Assembly: GCA_964019425.1 (NCBI GenBank) | Contig: OZ025789.1 | Span: 1,054,001-1,118,000 of the forward strand | Length of the DNA: 64,000 nt | Reading direction: 5' to 3' | DNA from: Flectonema sp. DT1601 | Taxonomy: Eukaryota; Euglenozoa; Diplonemea; Diplonemida; Diplonemidae | Shown: positions 21,631 through 32,445 of the stretch, in pieces | Layout: every line of letters begins with the position of its first letter | How positions within the stretch are numbered: the first letter of the stretch is position 1 | The notes under the pieces: generated by a model | What the model was told of the DNA's origin: nothing | The model's input: only the letters and a program-made list of their open reading frames with translations | Database searches by the model: none | Position numbers and translations under genes: made by a program

Positions 21631-22884
21631 ATGTCTACACCACCAATTGTGGAAATTCCGCATGTAGAATCTGAGATGGATTTAGATTCAATTCTGTTTG
21701 AGGATTTGAGGACGGTGAGAGCACAATCACCACGTGCCACCATCGGGGAAGCAGGGACGTTTTGGGATCCCCAATCCAAAATGTCCGAAGAGATGATGAA
21801 AAACAATTCGTTGGCCTTGATAGGAAGAGAAGCGGTGTATTGTATGAGGAAGGAAGGGGAATCAAGTTGGAATTGGTATTGTGGCTTATTGTCAATGGTG
21901 GGTAATATGGGGAGGGTAACCTTGTCAAATTCGACAAGTCTTTTAAGGGGTGTGTATCGACACACGGGGCCGGACGAAACATTCGACTTTCCACATGCGG
22001 GCTTTGAATATGCCCATGTGATAAGCAAGGATGTGTATTGGGATGAGTGGTCCAAAAGGTTAGTTCTAGAAAATGAACAAAAGATGTTAGGCATGTGCCA
22101 AAAGGTAACTAATTTGGAATCGCAGGTGGCGTCATTGTTATCGCCACAGATGCATGGTGCGCAACCCCAGCCACAGATGCATGGTGTGCAACCCCAGCCA
22201 CAGATGCATGGTGCGCAACCCCAGCCACAAATTCAACAAGAGAGTGGTATGATGCAACAAATGATGGCACTATTATCGCAAAATCAACAATTATGTCAGA
22301 TGCAGTTGCAGCATTCATCGGAATTATTAAAAAAGAAGTCAGCAGATGTGTGTCAATTGTCACCAGAGAACATCGAATGTCTGGATTTTGATCTAGCGAC
22401 GGATGCGACTAACGTGTTACAATGGCGCGATATTTTGGCGCAGGGTGGATCAGAAAGGTTGCTGGATAAACTAGAAAACAAATACTGGTCAGTGCACAGG
22501 GGTAAATTGGCCACGAGGGAGTTAAGGGAGTTGAAGGCAGCCTTTGAAATTGTAAGAGATAATGTGAGGGTGGCAAGTACTAGATCAGCGGACTGGATTA
22601 CTTCCAAACCATTGGTTCGGAGTATGAATAAATCATTGGAGTCGTTGATTATGAAATGGGAGTACACGACGAAAAGGATTAGCTCTGACGATATTGAACG
22701 AAGGGTCAAATCAGGGATGTTGTTTGAGAAGGCAGTGAGGATGGCAGAGGTTGATGCAGAGAAAAAGCACAAGATAGAAATGAGCGGGAAAGGGTATAAG
22801 GGGAGTTGGAATCCACGGAATTTCGAGTACAGGGGAAAAGGGTTCTCGGGAAACGTTGGGGGGGCTGGCAAAGGTCACAAATGA
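21631..22884 (+). pseudogene. YR retroelement B, gag-like protein
   Basis: An open frame of 417 codons. Residues 1-150 are mixed. Residues ~165-200 hold three near-perfect repeats of HGxQPQPQM, followed by a Gln/Met-rich stretch. The middle (~240-340) is helical. The C-terminus is Gly/Lys/Arg-rich (SGKGYKGSWNPR, GFSGNVGG), as in RNA-binding tails. It is the first gene of the element, ahead of YR and RT, which makes a structural (gag-like) role likely; no family motif proves it. No zinc knuckle is visible. Part of a fossil element. Confidence 0.65.
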
Positions 22885-22956
22885 ACCGAGGTCAGCCCCG
22901 AGTTAGTAAAGCGGTTTTTAAGCCGCGATCAGGGAGGCACTTGCCAAAGAAGGTCA

Positions 22957-23715
22957 GTGTCAGAAGAGTTAGCTCAAGTTCCAGATCGTATTTTGGAAAT
23001 AAGGGAGAAGATTCTGCGATCAGAAGGGGCCGAGGTGTCGACGTTGATCGGCAGTCTTATGAAGAACCGAATCGAGGATCAGGTGAGGAGGGTCCAAAGA
23101 GGTCGGAACAAAGAGTTTTCAATGGACCTGAACGAGTCGCTGTTAGTTATGGAAGAGATCGCAGGAAAGATGTGGGCCCAAAGTACGATGCGAAACCGCC
23201 AGTGCTTGTGGGATCGTTTATTGATTTGGGTGGAGCGGAACGATGTTCCGGTAAACCAGGACACAGTGGCGCTGTTTGTGACAGCAGCGAAAGTTTCAAA
23301 GCAGGGAATGCTGGCTTATTCAAAGGCATTCTCAGGCATGCTGAAGAGGATGGGATTGGAGAACGAAACGTTGAAGCAGTTGGCAGCGGCGTTGAGAGCG
23401 GACGGGGCTGCAGTCCCATTAGATCAAGCGGAGCCAATAGATCGGTTTACTTTAATCGCATGGGCGATGAGACAAGATGTCCAGTTGAGAGTGGGCTTGT
23501 TGATCGCTTGGAAGTCGGCAGCGAGATGGGGAGAAGTTTGGAAGTTGGGAAGGAGAAATTTCATTTTCGTTTCTGTGGAAGAGATCATTGTGGACTGGTG
23601 GGATGTTCCGAAGGGACGAAGGGAAGATCCCTTCAGGCCGTCCAGATGGGTAGTGATAAGAGGATACCTAACATCGGAGATAGCACAGGGCTTGCAAATG
23701 ATGGGAAACTTTATA
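22957..23715 (+). pseudogene. YR retroelement B, tyrosine recombinase, first part
   Basis: The frame encodes an N-terminal helical domain (RQCLWDRLLIWVERNDV, SKQGMLAYSKAFSGMLKRMG) and the start of the catalytic domain with WKSAARWGEVWKLGRR, matching ASRWGETAALSR in element C. The array+S insertion begins at 23716. The second catalytic part is at 26251-26518. The overlapping 318-codon frame (22806-23762) is a shadow. Confidence 0.8.
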
Positions 23716-25671
23716 GCTCTAACTTCTATTTTCCGTTTTTTTTTTCTTTAAAAAATAAATAAAAAGAATTTAAAATAAAAAAAAAGAATAAACAATGTTA
23801 TCATTGTTTTTTTTTTATCGATCGACTATGTCGATCACTTTCTATTTTCCGTCCTGGTCAAGACGCTAAACTGATTGTTTTTTTTTTTTTAATAAATAAA
23901 AAGAAATAAAAAAAAAAAAAAAAGAATAAACAATGTTTTTTTTTTATCGTTCGACTTTGTCGACTAATTTCTATTTTCCGTTCTTTAAAAAATAAATAAA
24001 AAGAATTTAAAATAAAAAAAAAGAATAAACAATGTTATCATTGTTTTTTTTTTATCGATCGACTATGTCGATTACTTTCTATTTTCCGTCCTGGTCAAGA
24101 CGCTAAACTGATTGTTTTTTTTTTTTCAAAGTTAATAAAAAAGAATAAAAAAAAAAATAAAAAAAAAGAATAAACAATGTTATCATTGTTTTTTTTTATC
24201 GTTCGACTTTGTCGACTAATTTCTATTTTCCGTTTTTTTTTTCTTTAAAAAATAAATAAAAAGAATTTAAAATAAAAAAAAAGAATAAACAATGTTATCA
24301 TTGTTTTTTTATCAATCGACTATGTCGATCACTTTCTATTTTCCGTCCTGGTCAAGACGCTAAACTGATTGTTTTTTTTTTTAATAAATAAAAAGAAATA
24401 AAAAAAAAAAAAAAAAGAATAAACAATGTTATCATTGTTTTTTTATCGTTCGACTTTGTCGACTAATTTCTATTTTCCGTTTTTTTTTTCCTTTAAAAAA
24501 TAAATAAAAAGAATTTAAAAAAAAAAAGAATAAACAATGTTATCATTGTTTTTTTATCGATCGACTATGTCGATTACTTTCTATTTTCCGTCCTGGTCAA
24601 GACGCTAAACTGATTGTTTTTTTTTTTTTTTTTTTTTTCAAAATTAATAAAAAAGAATATAAAAAAAAAAATAAAAAAAAGAATAAACAATGTTATCATT
24701 GTTTTTTTTATCGTTCGACTTTGTCGACTAATTTCTATTTTCCGTTTTTTTTTCTTTAAAAAATAAACAAAAAGAATTTAAAATAAAAAAAAAGAATAAA
24801 CAATGTTATCATTGTTTTTTTATCGATCGACTATGTCGATCACTTTCTATTTTCCGTCCTGGTCAAGACGCTAAACTGATTGTTTTTTTTTTTTTCAAAA
24901 TTAATAAAAAAGAATATAAAAAAAATACAAAAAAAAGAATAAACAATGTTATCAATGTTTTTTTTTTTTATCGTTCGACTTTGTCGACTAATTTCTATTT
25001 TCCGTTTTTTTTCTTTAAAAAATAAATAAAAAGAATTTAAAATAAAAAAAAAGAATAAACAATGTTATCATTGTTTTCTTATCGATCGACTATGTCGATC
25101 GCTTTCTATTTTCCGTCCTGGTCAAGACGCTAAACTGATTGTTTTTTTTTCAAAATTAATTAAAAAAAAATATAAAAAAATAAAAAAAAAGAATAAACAA
25201 TGTTATCATTGTTTTTTTATCGTTCGACTTTGTCGACTAATTTCTATTTTCCGTTTTTTTTCTTTAAAAAATAAATAAAAAGAATTTAAAAAAAAAGATT
25301 AAACAATGTTATCATTGTTTTTTTATCGATCGACTATGTCGATTACTTTCTATTTTCCGTCCTGGTCAAGACGCTAAACTGATTGTTTTTTTTTTCAAAA
25401 TTAATAAAAAAGAATATAAAAAAAAAAACAAAAAAAAAAAAAATAAGCAATGTTATCATTGTTTTTTTTTTATCGTTCGACTTTGTCGACTAATTTTTAT
25501 TTTCCGTTTTTTTTCTTTAAAAAATAAATAATAAGAATTTAAAAAAAATAAAAAAAATGAATAAACAATGTTATCATTGTTTTTTTATCGATCGACTATG
25601 TCGATCACTTTCTATTTTCCGTCCTGGTCAAGACGCTAAACTGATTGTTTTTTCTTTAAAATAATTAAAAG

Positions 25672-25705
<34 letters not shown>

Positions 25706-25820
25706 AATAAACAATGTTATCATTGTTTTTTTTTCTATCGATCGACTATGTCGATTAATTTCTATTTTCCGTCCCGATCGAGACGCTAAACTGATTGTTT
25801 CCTTTTTTTAAATAATAAAT

Positions 25821-25851
<31 letters not shown>

Positions 25852-26021
25852 ATCTCCCTGCTATCCTCATATCCCCACAATAATATTATACCTTTTCATT
25901 TTCTCTTTCCTTTTCTGGTCTTTTTTTTTTTTTTTTTTTTTTTCTTTTTTTTCCTTTTTCATTATATTTTTTTTTTTTTTTTATTTTTTTCATGTTTGAT
26001 TATTTCCTCTTCATATTTTTT

Positions 26022-26053
<32 letters not shown>

Positions 26054-26250
26054 CTTCTCTGCCTCTCTCTTAATTCTGTTCGTTTCTTTGAAACGAAAAT
26101 TCATTTGAATATTATTCCTTGGTCAGCAACAGTCATTGTCGCCCTCTGGGCCTGTTAAAAAAAAAAAAAAAAAAATAAAAAGAAAGTTTACATCGGGAAT
26201 AGGGCAGGAGCCAAAAGCTCCCAGTCCGTTACTTCCCACTCTATCGAATT
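23716..26250 (-). mobile_element. Hairpin array (about 16 units) plus S, inserted in YR element B
   Basis: Reverse orientation: array from 23716 to about 25830, then GAGCATCTCCCTGC and the S module to 26250 (outer end CCCACTCTATCGAATTC). The array alternates units with and without the CCTGGTCAAGACG stem-loop. The flanks are both tyrosine recombinase coding DNA, so it is a single insertion. No coding capacity. Confidence 0.85.
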
Positions 26251-26518
26251 CAGGGTATCAACAAGAAGTCTGGATGCTTTGTGGAGAAAGGACCTGTTAA
26301 TGAAGAAGTTTTCAGCCCATTCAATAAAAAGGGGATCGATTTCTCATATTATGGGTCTGATGTCAACTGGAAGCAAAATCGACGAGGTCGTCATGGGAAG
26401 ACTGCTGAAGCATTCTTCGAAGAGCGATCCCTTTTCAGGGGTAACGATTCGGTATGGAGGAGACCCGGTGAGCATGGCCCGAGCATTGAGAACGGGAGAG
26501 ATAACGGTGTTGTTGTGA
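26251..26518 (+). pseudogene. YR retroelement B, tyrosine recombinase, C-terminal part
   Basis: Encodes SAHSIKRGSISHIM (HxxR box) and TIRYGGDPVSMARAL, with the likely nucleophilic tyrosine. It matches AHSIKRGAISHLL and TLRYGGNPIAMARAL of element C closely. The RT frame follows within about 20 bases. Confidence 0.85.
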
Positions 26519-26539
26519 GAAGACATAATATTTGTAGAC

Positions 26540-28093
26540 GACCGAAACGATCGGTATTACCAAGATCTTTAGAAGAAAAGAATTCCCCCCTGCATGTAAC
26601 GAAAATTGAACCCATGTCCATTTTATTTGTAAAGGAAAGAATGTCGCAAAAACGGCTGAAAAGATTTAATTTTGTATGGGACTTAACATTTTATCCACAC
26701 AAAGTATGCCACAATACCAGTTCCACAGGTCCGCTTGATCCTCATGCTTCAACCCTTGACTTCCATTCTGATTTTGATCATGTGATGAATTTTTCGGAGA
26801 AGGTGAGTTCGTTTTCTCGACTGCATGCTGATTTACTTGTGGAGAACGGGATCGCTCAGGAGACATCACAACCGAGTGAAGTTGAGAACATTCCGTTCAC
26901 TGTGGTTGAGCAGAAGGCAACTGGTCTGCGCCAGAGGTTCATTCTTTGGACGAAGGAGTCAAATGAACGTTTGGTTGATGATGGTTATGTTGCTGATGTG
27001 CCCTTGGGGCATATCTCGGAATATCTGGACTCGGTGCTTCTTGATTGTGCAAGCGGAAGGGATTTCAGGACTGGTTTTTATCAGGTCGAGATTCCTCATG
27101 ATGCTCGCAAGTTCTTTAGTTTTAGATCAGACGATGGCCAGTTTTTTGAATTGACTCGGTTACCTATGGGTCATTCATGTGCACCAGAAATTATGCACAC
27201 ATTAGCTGCTACCATCGCAGGTCATCCTGACTATGTGAAGCCGGACATCGCGATTCATGATGTAAGAGTAGATGTTTGGATCGATAACATTAGGTATTCT
27301 GGTCCAGCGAAGGAGGTGAAAGCTAGGACGACTGAACTTGATGGAACAGCTATGAGGGCTTCTGCAACTTGGAAGCAGGCTGATTCTTTCGATCTCTCTG
27401 TGGAGTATGAATTTTTAGGTGTCCAGTTTAGCCATCTAAGTAAGACTGTTGTTGTTTCTAAGAGATTACAGAGCAAGATTACTTCTGTGGATTTATTTTT
27501 GGTGTCAGCCTCTGGCTTGGAATCGTTGATGGGTAGATTGATGCATGCATCGGCTGTTTCTGGTGTATCTCCTGGGAGATTCTGGTTTGCCTTGAAGTTT
27601 ATTAGACGGATTATTAATAAGATTAATCGAGGTATTCTTGGTCTTGACGATGCGGTGCATGTCCCTCGTTCGGTACGATTGGAATTGTCTAGGTGGATGG
27701 TTGATGCTGTTAAATTGCGAACTATTAAAAAGATACTCCATGCTTCGAAACTGTTGACTGTATTTGTGGACGCTTCCTTAGAGGGATGGGGAGGTGTTGT
27801 AGTAGGTGCCCTTACTGTTGTAGGCGACATTTGGAGGCAAGAAAAAGGACTTCACATTAATATTCTCGAGGCAAAGGCTTTGCTTAATACTTTGTTAGCG
27901 TTGGACTTGTGGGATCTAAAAGGATTTAGGCTTGATATCAGGGTAGACAATACTTCTGTTATGGGGGCAGTTAGGAAAAGACAATGCCAGAAGAACAAAA
28001 TCCTGAATGATGTAGTTTTGGCAGTTTCTGATTGGCTAATTTTTAAAAAGGTAGTTTTCAGTGTCAAGTATATTAAGTCTGCGTTGAATCAAA
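26540..28093 (+). pseudogene. YR retroelement B, reverse transcriptase-RNase H
   Basis: The RT begins around FNFVWDLTFYPHK. Recognisable: RQRFILWTKES (fingers), CASGRDFRTGFYQVEI (motif A), TRLPMGHSCAPEIMH (motif B), VWIDNIRYSG (motif C position) and EFLGVQFS. RNase H follows: VFVDASLEGWGGVVVG, INILEAKAL and IRVDNTSVMG supply the D-E-D set. The 1,540-family insertion enters near the end, after SALNQ. The frame's apparent start at 26281 overlaps the YR gene and is not the real beginning. Confidence 0.85.
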
Positions 28094-29432
28094 CCTGTAA
28101 TGGTTACATTAACTACCATTTCAACAGGTTATTTACTTAATTATTTGTTCTAAAAGTTGCTAAGTATTTCTCACTTAGAAATTTTTTATTTTTTTATTTT
28201 CAGCTTAATTAGCTACAAAGTGTTACTACTAAGTGTTTCTCACTTAGATTTTTTTTTTGCTTTTCAGCTCCTTAAAAGCTGCTAAGTGTTTCTGCTAAGT
28301 GTTTCTCACTTAAAATTTTATTTTTATGTTCGTTTTCTATCCCTTCTCCTATCCCTTTTGTTCAAAATAAGCGGGAGGAAATTCTCTCATTCACGCTAAG
28401 ATGCACTCTGAACTTTGATTTTTTGATCTGAGTGTGAGGGAATGACCTGTTAGTGCATTGGGCATAAGCTGTGCTGCAGTTTAGATGTCTTAGGTGCTAA
28501 TAGGGGGTTCCTCTTAGCATTTTTTCTTTGTTACCACCTTATGATTTTCTTGAAGAAAAAAAATAGAAGTCATAATGGTGCTTCCCTCTGGAGGGGTTGT
28601 AAGCCATGGTGTCCAACTAAATTAAAGGACAAGTCTGGGATAATCCCTGCCAGAGGGGCGAGTATTCTACCATGGTTGAAATACTCTGGCAACTGATCTT
28701 CAATTTTATGTTGTTTGTTAGCTGCTGGTGTATCTTGATTATGTGTTGATACTTGCATTTTTTTTATTTGTAATCTTCTATTACAATCCTCTTTCTGTTC
28801 TGGTCTGTTTCCTCATTTGTCTTGTTTAACTTCAGTTATATCCATTTTACTTTTTATTGTTTCCCATCTACTTTTTATTTTCTATTAGTTCTGGTCAGAA
28901 ACTCCTGGGCAGCAAGAAGGAAAGTAGTTAAGTACTTCTGGGTGTTTGGCATCACCCCCCATAGTGAGCAAGTACAACAGGTAGCATTGGTAGTCTGTTG
29001 ATCCTGAGTGATCCCAGCTACAGTTTTGTTTTTCTTTCTTTTTTTTAGAAGAAGATCAGGACATCCAAGCACTGCTGGATAGTTGCTGAATGCAGGGCCT
29101 GCCTGTGGCATTATAATAACAGGCTAAGTCATTTGTAGTTCATAGTTTACCTTTGATTTTATAACTTCACACAGGGTACTATGAACGATGAGAGATCCAG
29201 TGGGATCACTCAGGGTCTAGTAGAGACCACCAATGTTGTGCGTTGATAGGCAAGGTGACCAACCTTGACATTCTTTCTTTTCTCTCCTGTTGTGACAAAC
29301 ACAAAATACACACACAGTGTGTTCTTTGTGTATGTTTTCTTCAGGTGTGAGTAGTTTTTTTGTTCTTGCTCTTCAGGGAGGGCCTTAGCCAAAAGCTAAC
29401 AGTCCAAATCTCACCTGGTAACTTAACTCTTG
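28094..29432 (-). mobile_element. Dispersed copy of the 1,540-bp family, inserted in YR element B
   Basis: Reverse complement of most of the 3140-4680 unit, slightly diverged, lacking the last ~30-40 bp of one end and with a 12-bp gap near 29318. It runs from CCTGTAATGGTTACATT to CTCACCTGGTAACTTAACTC. RNase H coding DNA resumes at 29433. It shows that the unit is a mobile element, not only a satellite. The small frames inside are the same noncoding shadows as in the tandem array. Confidence 0.85.
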
Positions 29433-29798
29433 CAGACGGTCCTTCCAGAACTTCTATGGGCCTACTTTCATCTGAGAAACTGCGATCTCAAGTCATACAA
29501 GCGGTGGGGCTGTTCTTCCGCACATAATTACACTTAATCTTAATATTTCAATATCATTCTCTTTACTGGCGTTGGGGTGTTTCTTCTTGAGGTTCGCTAT
29601 TGGTGTACCTGTTGTTTCTGGCTTGTTGCACCTCTTGCCTCGGTGTTTTTCAAAGTCTTGGGTAACCGACCTCTCGAAGATGCAACATTACCCCGACGTC
29701 AGTTGTTTGTGTTTAATCTCTTTAACATTATAATTATAATTTAGTATCCATTTATTTATTCAGTCTTAATTACACAATATGGACGATGATGGTCATTC
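29433..29798 (+). other. RNase H tail and probable B1 region of YR element B
   Basis: 29433-29527 encodes LADGPSRTSMGLLSSEKL to a stop, which matches the ADxxSR end common to RT/RNase H of YR retroelements (ADIPSREEV in element C). The remaining ~270 bp up to the A2 repeat is noncoding and occupies the place of the B1 repeat. Confidence 0.65.
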
Positions 29799-30001
29799 TC
29801 ATAGTTTACTCAGGGAATGATCACCAAGTCCACTTTTGTGCCTTTTTCTTACTGTTTTTTACTTTAAAATTTTCTGGTTAAAAATACCAAAAATTGTGCC
29901 GTGACCGGGAATTGAACCCCCGACCACGGTTACGTAAGCGATTTAAGGTCGACGACCATAACAACTCGGCTATGCAGGCTCTGGTACGTCGAAAACTATT
30001 T
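29799..30001 (+). repeat. YR element B, A2 terminal repeat with tRNA-like module
   Basis: Second copy of 21189-21391; the tRNA-like module lies at 29897-29984 on the minus strand. Directly followed by X in reverse orientation rather than by a B2 repeat. Confidence 0.85.
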
Positions 30002-30240
30002 CTCCTATATAATTGTCAGCATTGGGGATATTTTGGGTTCTGAGGAAATCCACCAAGTCCTGGGCCAGGTACCCAGGCCAGGCCTCACCTAATTACACAC
30101 TAATTCTTCTTTGCATTCCAGCAAGAAGGTCTGGTTCTAAGTGCAACATAAGTGTTGACTGGTGCCACGCATTACGGAAAGAAAAGTAGCGTTGCATATT
30201 GACCTGTGGCAAGTCGGCGCTACCAAATGACAGTCTGATG
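30002..30240 (-). repeat. X segment, reverse copy
   Basis: Reverse complement of about 18451-18690, almost identical, from TCTCCTATATAATTG to CAGTCTGATG. Confidence 0.8.
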
Positions 30241-30651
30241 ATCCACGGCGGGCGTTTGCAGAAAGAAAATTGCTGTTATTTGCCTTTGTCACGGAATTTT
30301 TTTTTTTTTTTTTTACCACTTTTTGCGCCACTCACCTCCAAAAAATCATGAGTACATCTTTTTTTATGGTTATCTCTCGATCTATCGGCCCCGAAAAGTC
30401 TTCACAAATTTCTGGGTGGAGAAAAAAGTTTTGCAGTTGTTTGCCAGTCAAAACTTACACAGCACTGTAAGCTGGCCAGGCCTAGCTACTTCCGTACTGG
30501 GAATGAGGCTTCTGTTTCTTCCTGCTAGCAGGCCTGATGCTAAGTGCTACGTAATAGTGTCACGCATTACAGGAATAATATTAGGTCACCCAGAAGTGCC
30601 ATGTAAGCTGGCCAGGCCTAGCCACTTCCGTACTGGGAATGAGGCTTCTGT
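30241..30651. other. Non-coding stretch with a 48-bp direct repeat
   Basis: No gene recognised. GTAAGCTGGCCAGGCCTAG and the ~29 bp after it occur at about 30468 and 30603 with one difference. The CCAGGCCTAG core resembles the GGCCTGGCCTGGG stretch in X, so this may be a distant X relative. A T run lies at 30299-30314. Confidence 0.5.
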
Positions 30652-31370
30652 TACCTCGGGCGTTGGTTTGAGCCGAACGCCAAAGAACAGAAATTGCGAG
30701 AGCGCCTGACCACTTTTACCAGGAATTTTTTAAAAAAAGTCGACGCCATGCCACTATATGGGTCTCAGAAGGCTTGGTCTGTCCAACATTTGTTATTGTC
30801 AAGGTTAACATGGAGTTTAATGATCCATGACTTATCTCTCCCTTTTGCCAAAAAAATGGACAAAATTATTAAACCTTTTTTGAAGAAATGGTGGGGATTT
30901 GTCCGCTCTGCGAACACAGTCATCCTTTTTACCGGTTCAAAGAACACTGTTGGTCTCAGACACAAAAGAGTCGAGACGCTATATAAACAAGCACAATCAA
31001 TTAAACTAGACATACTCAGATCCTCACAGGACTCTGACATGCACGGTGTCTACAATGTTATTATGGAGAAATCGTCCAATTGGTCGAAAAAGTTTTCAGC
31101 TTCTGCTGAATGGGAGCGCCTTATTAAGTTTTTTTCTTACCGTTCTCTCGCGAAGCAATCAGCTGGTCTTGGTCACCGATTGCGCGATCTACGTACTACT
31201 CGCCCCGATCTCCTTAAGCGTTTTGAAGTGGAAGCCACAGATGAACTACTGAACTCTTTGAATAAATTACAAGCCCAAGGACAGTGGAAGGAGTGGTCTA
31301 AATGTATGATAAACGATTTCACCTGGAATAAGGTACTTAGGGAGGGAAATCCTGAGTTGAATTTCCAGGT
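30652..31370 (+). CDS. LINE L3, thumb/connector fragment (duplicate of the end of L2)
   Basis: Nearly identical to 17598-18312 (one difference noticed: GTCC versus GCCC near 31273). It encodes LTTFTRNFLKKVDAMPLYG to NKVLREGNPE. It lacks all RT catalytic motifs. The duplication continues through the 1,540-family fragment and X (to 31838), so this is a segmental duplication of ~1.19 kb, not an independent LINE insertion. Confidence 0.85.
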
Positions 31371-31838
31371 GAGATTTGGACTGTTAGCTTTTGGCTAAGG
31401 CCCTCCCTGAAGAGCAAGAACAAAAAAACTACTCACACCTGAAGAAAACATACACAAAGAACACACTGTAAGCTGTGTGTATATTTTGTGTTTGTCACAA
31501 CAGCCATCAGACTGTCATTTGGTAGCGCCGACTTGCCACAGGTCAATATGCAACGCTACTTTTCTTTCCGTTACATGCGTGGCACCAGTCAACACTTATG
31601 TTGCACTTAGAACCAGACCTTCTTGCGGGAATGCAAAGAAGAATTAGTGCGTAATTAGGTGAGGCCTGGCCTGGGTACCTGGCCCAGGACTTGGTGGATT
31701 TCCTCAGAACCCAAAATATCCCCAATGCTGACAATTATATAGGAGATACCAAGACACTTAAGATACCAGCAAGGACAATGAGAGGTAGAATGAACTCTCC
31801 TCCTTGTGTCCGATCCTGATTATTTTTTGTTGAATTGG
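31371..31838 (+). repeat. 1,540-family fragment (31371-31504) and X segment (31505-31838)
   Basis: Continues the duplication of 18313-18785. X is interrupted at GAATTGGTA by YR element C and resumes at 36181 with TATCTGTGTTGTG, with about 25 bp of X missing at the join. Confidence 0.85.
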
Positions 31839-32003
31839 TAATTAGCCTTCCTATACTGTATGCACCTGGGAAAGAGAAGTATACTTAATTGAATGAACAT
31901 GCAGTTAACAAGTCTGAGATCACTTAGAAGAATCTACACTGTGGTGCAGATTACTTCTGCGTAGGGGTTGTACCGGGCCGTTTCGATTCGACGGGACACC
32001 GGC
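31839..32003 (-). repeat. YR element C, B2 repeat (165 bp)
   Basis: Starts TAATTAGCCTTCC and ends GGGACACCGGC; identical to B1 at 32281-32445. Confidence 0.9.
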
Positions 32004-32153
32004 GGGGGAAGGGTGGGTGGGACTTAATTTAAATATAAGTTTTCTTGTGATGAAGACAGGGGTGTGAGAACTGATAAAGGGATAGAAATATTTGATATCG
32101 TCAGAAAACTAATAGAGACATTGACTTATAGAAATAAAAGAAACGTCGATTAT

Positions 32154-32229
32154 GTGGCTACATAGCTCAATTGATAGAACGCCGGTCTGCAAGAATGGCG
32201 GTCGAGGGTTCAAAACCCGCTAACGGCGG
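32154..32229 (+). other. tRNA-like module in A2 of YR element C (antisense to the genes)
   Basis: The plus strand has A-box-like ATAGCTCAATTGATAG, an anticodon-like loop CTGCAAG (GCA, Cys-like) on a partly paired stem and B-box-like GGGTTCAAAACCC. The T stem is nearly complete and the acceptor is poor. The rest of A2 (32004-32280) is noncoding. Confidence 0.6.
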
Positions 32230-32280
32230 TTTTTGTTTGGTGCTCAGTTTCGGTGGAAAATTACCTAAATGGAATTTTGA

Positions 32281-32445
32281 TAATTAGCCTTCCTATACTG
32301 TATGCACCTGGGAAAGAGAAGTATACTTAATTGAATGAACATGCAGTTAACAAGTCTGAGATCACTTAGAAGAATCTACACTGTGGTGCAGATTACTTCT
32401 GCGTAGGGGTTGTACCGGGCCGTTTCGATTCGACGGGACACCGGC
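32281..32445 (-). repeat. YR element C, B1 repeat (165 bp)
   Basis: Identical to 31839-32003. The RT/RNase H frame runs into it and stops at 32362. Confidence 0.9.

Larger units (their letters stand above)
21189..30001 (+). mobile_element. YR retroelement B (VIPER-like order), fossil with two nested insertions
   Basis: Parts in order: terminal A repeat (21189-21391), gag-like gene (21631-22884), tyrosine recombinase (22957-23715 and 26251-26518), RT/RNase H (about 26540-28093 with a tail at 29433-29527), then a second identical A repeat (29799-30001). An array+S element (23716-26250) lies in the YR gene and a 1,540-family copy (28094-29432) in the RNase H end. Apart from these two insertions the genes look open. 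The ~203-bp A repeats look identical, which argues for a fairly recent copy. A B2 repeat beyond 30001 is not seen, so that end is probably rearranged. Confidence 0.85.

Noticed and set aside
22806-23762. 318-codon plus-strand frame over the YR gene of element B
   Set aside because: It overlaps the true recombinase frame and is Arg/Gly/Ser-rich without motifs; a shadow.
12397-26250. One giant element bounded by inward-facing S copies acting as terminal inverted repeats
   Set aside because: The two S copies interrupt two different recombinase genes (YR element A and YR element B). Each has its own array and its own flanks, so they are separate insertions.
28094-29432. Terminal inverted repeats on the 1,540-bp family
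   Set aside because: The two ends (GAGTTGAGTTTACCAGG and the other side, ending GACAAAGACT) do not pair with each other. No consistent target duplication was seen.
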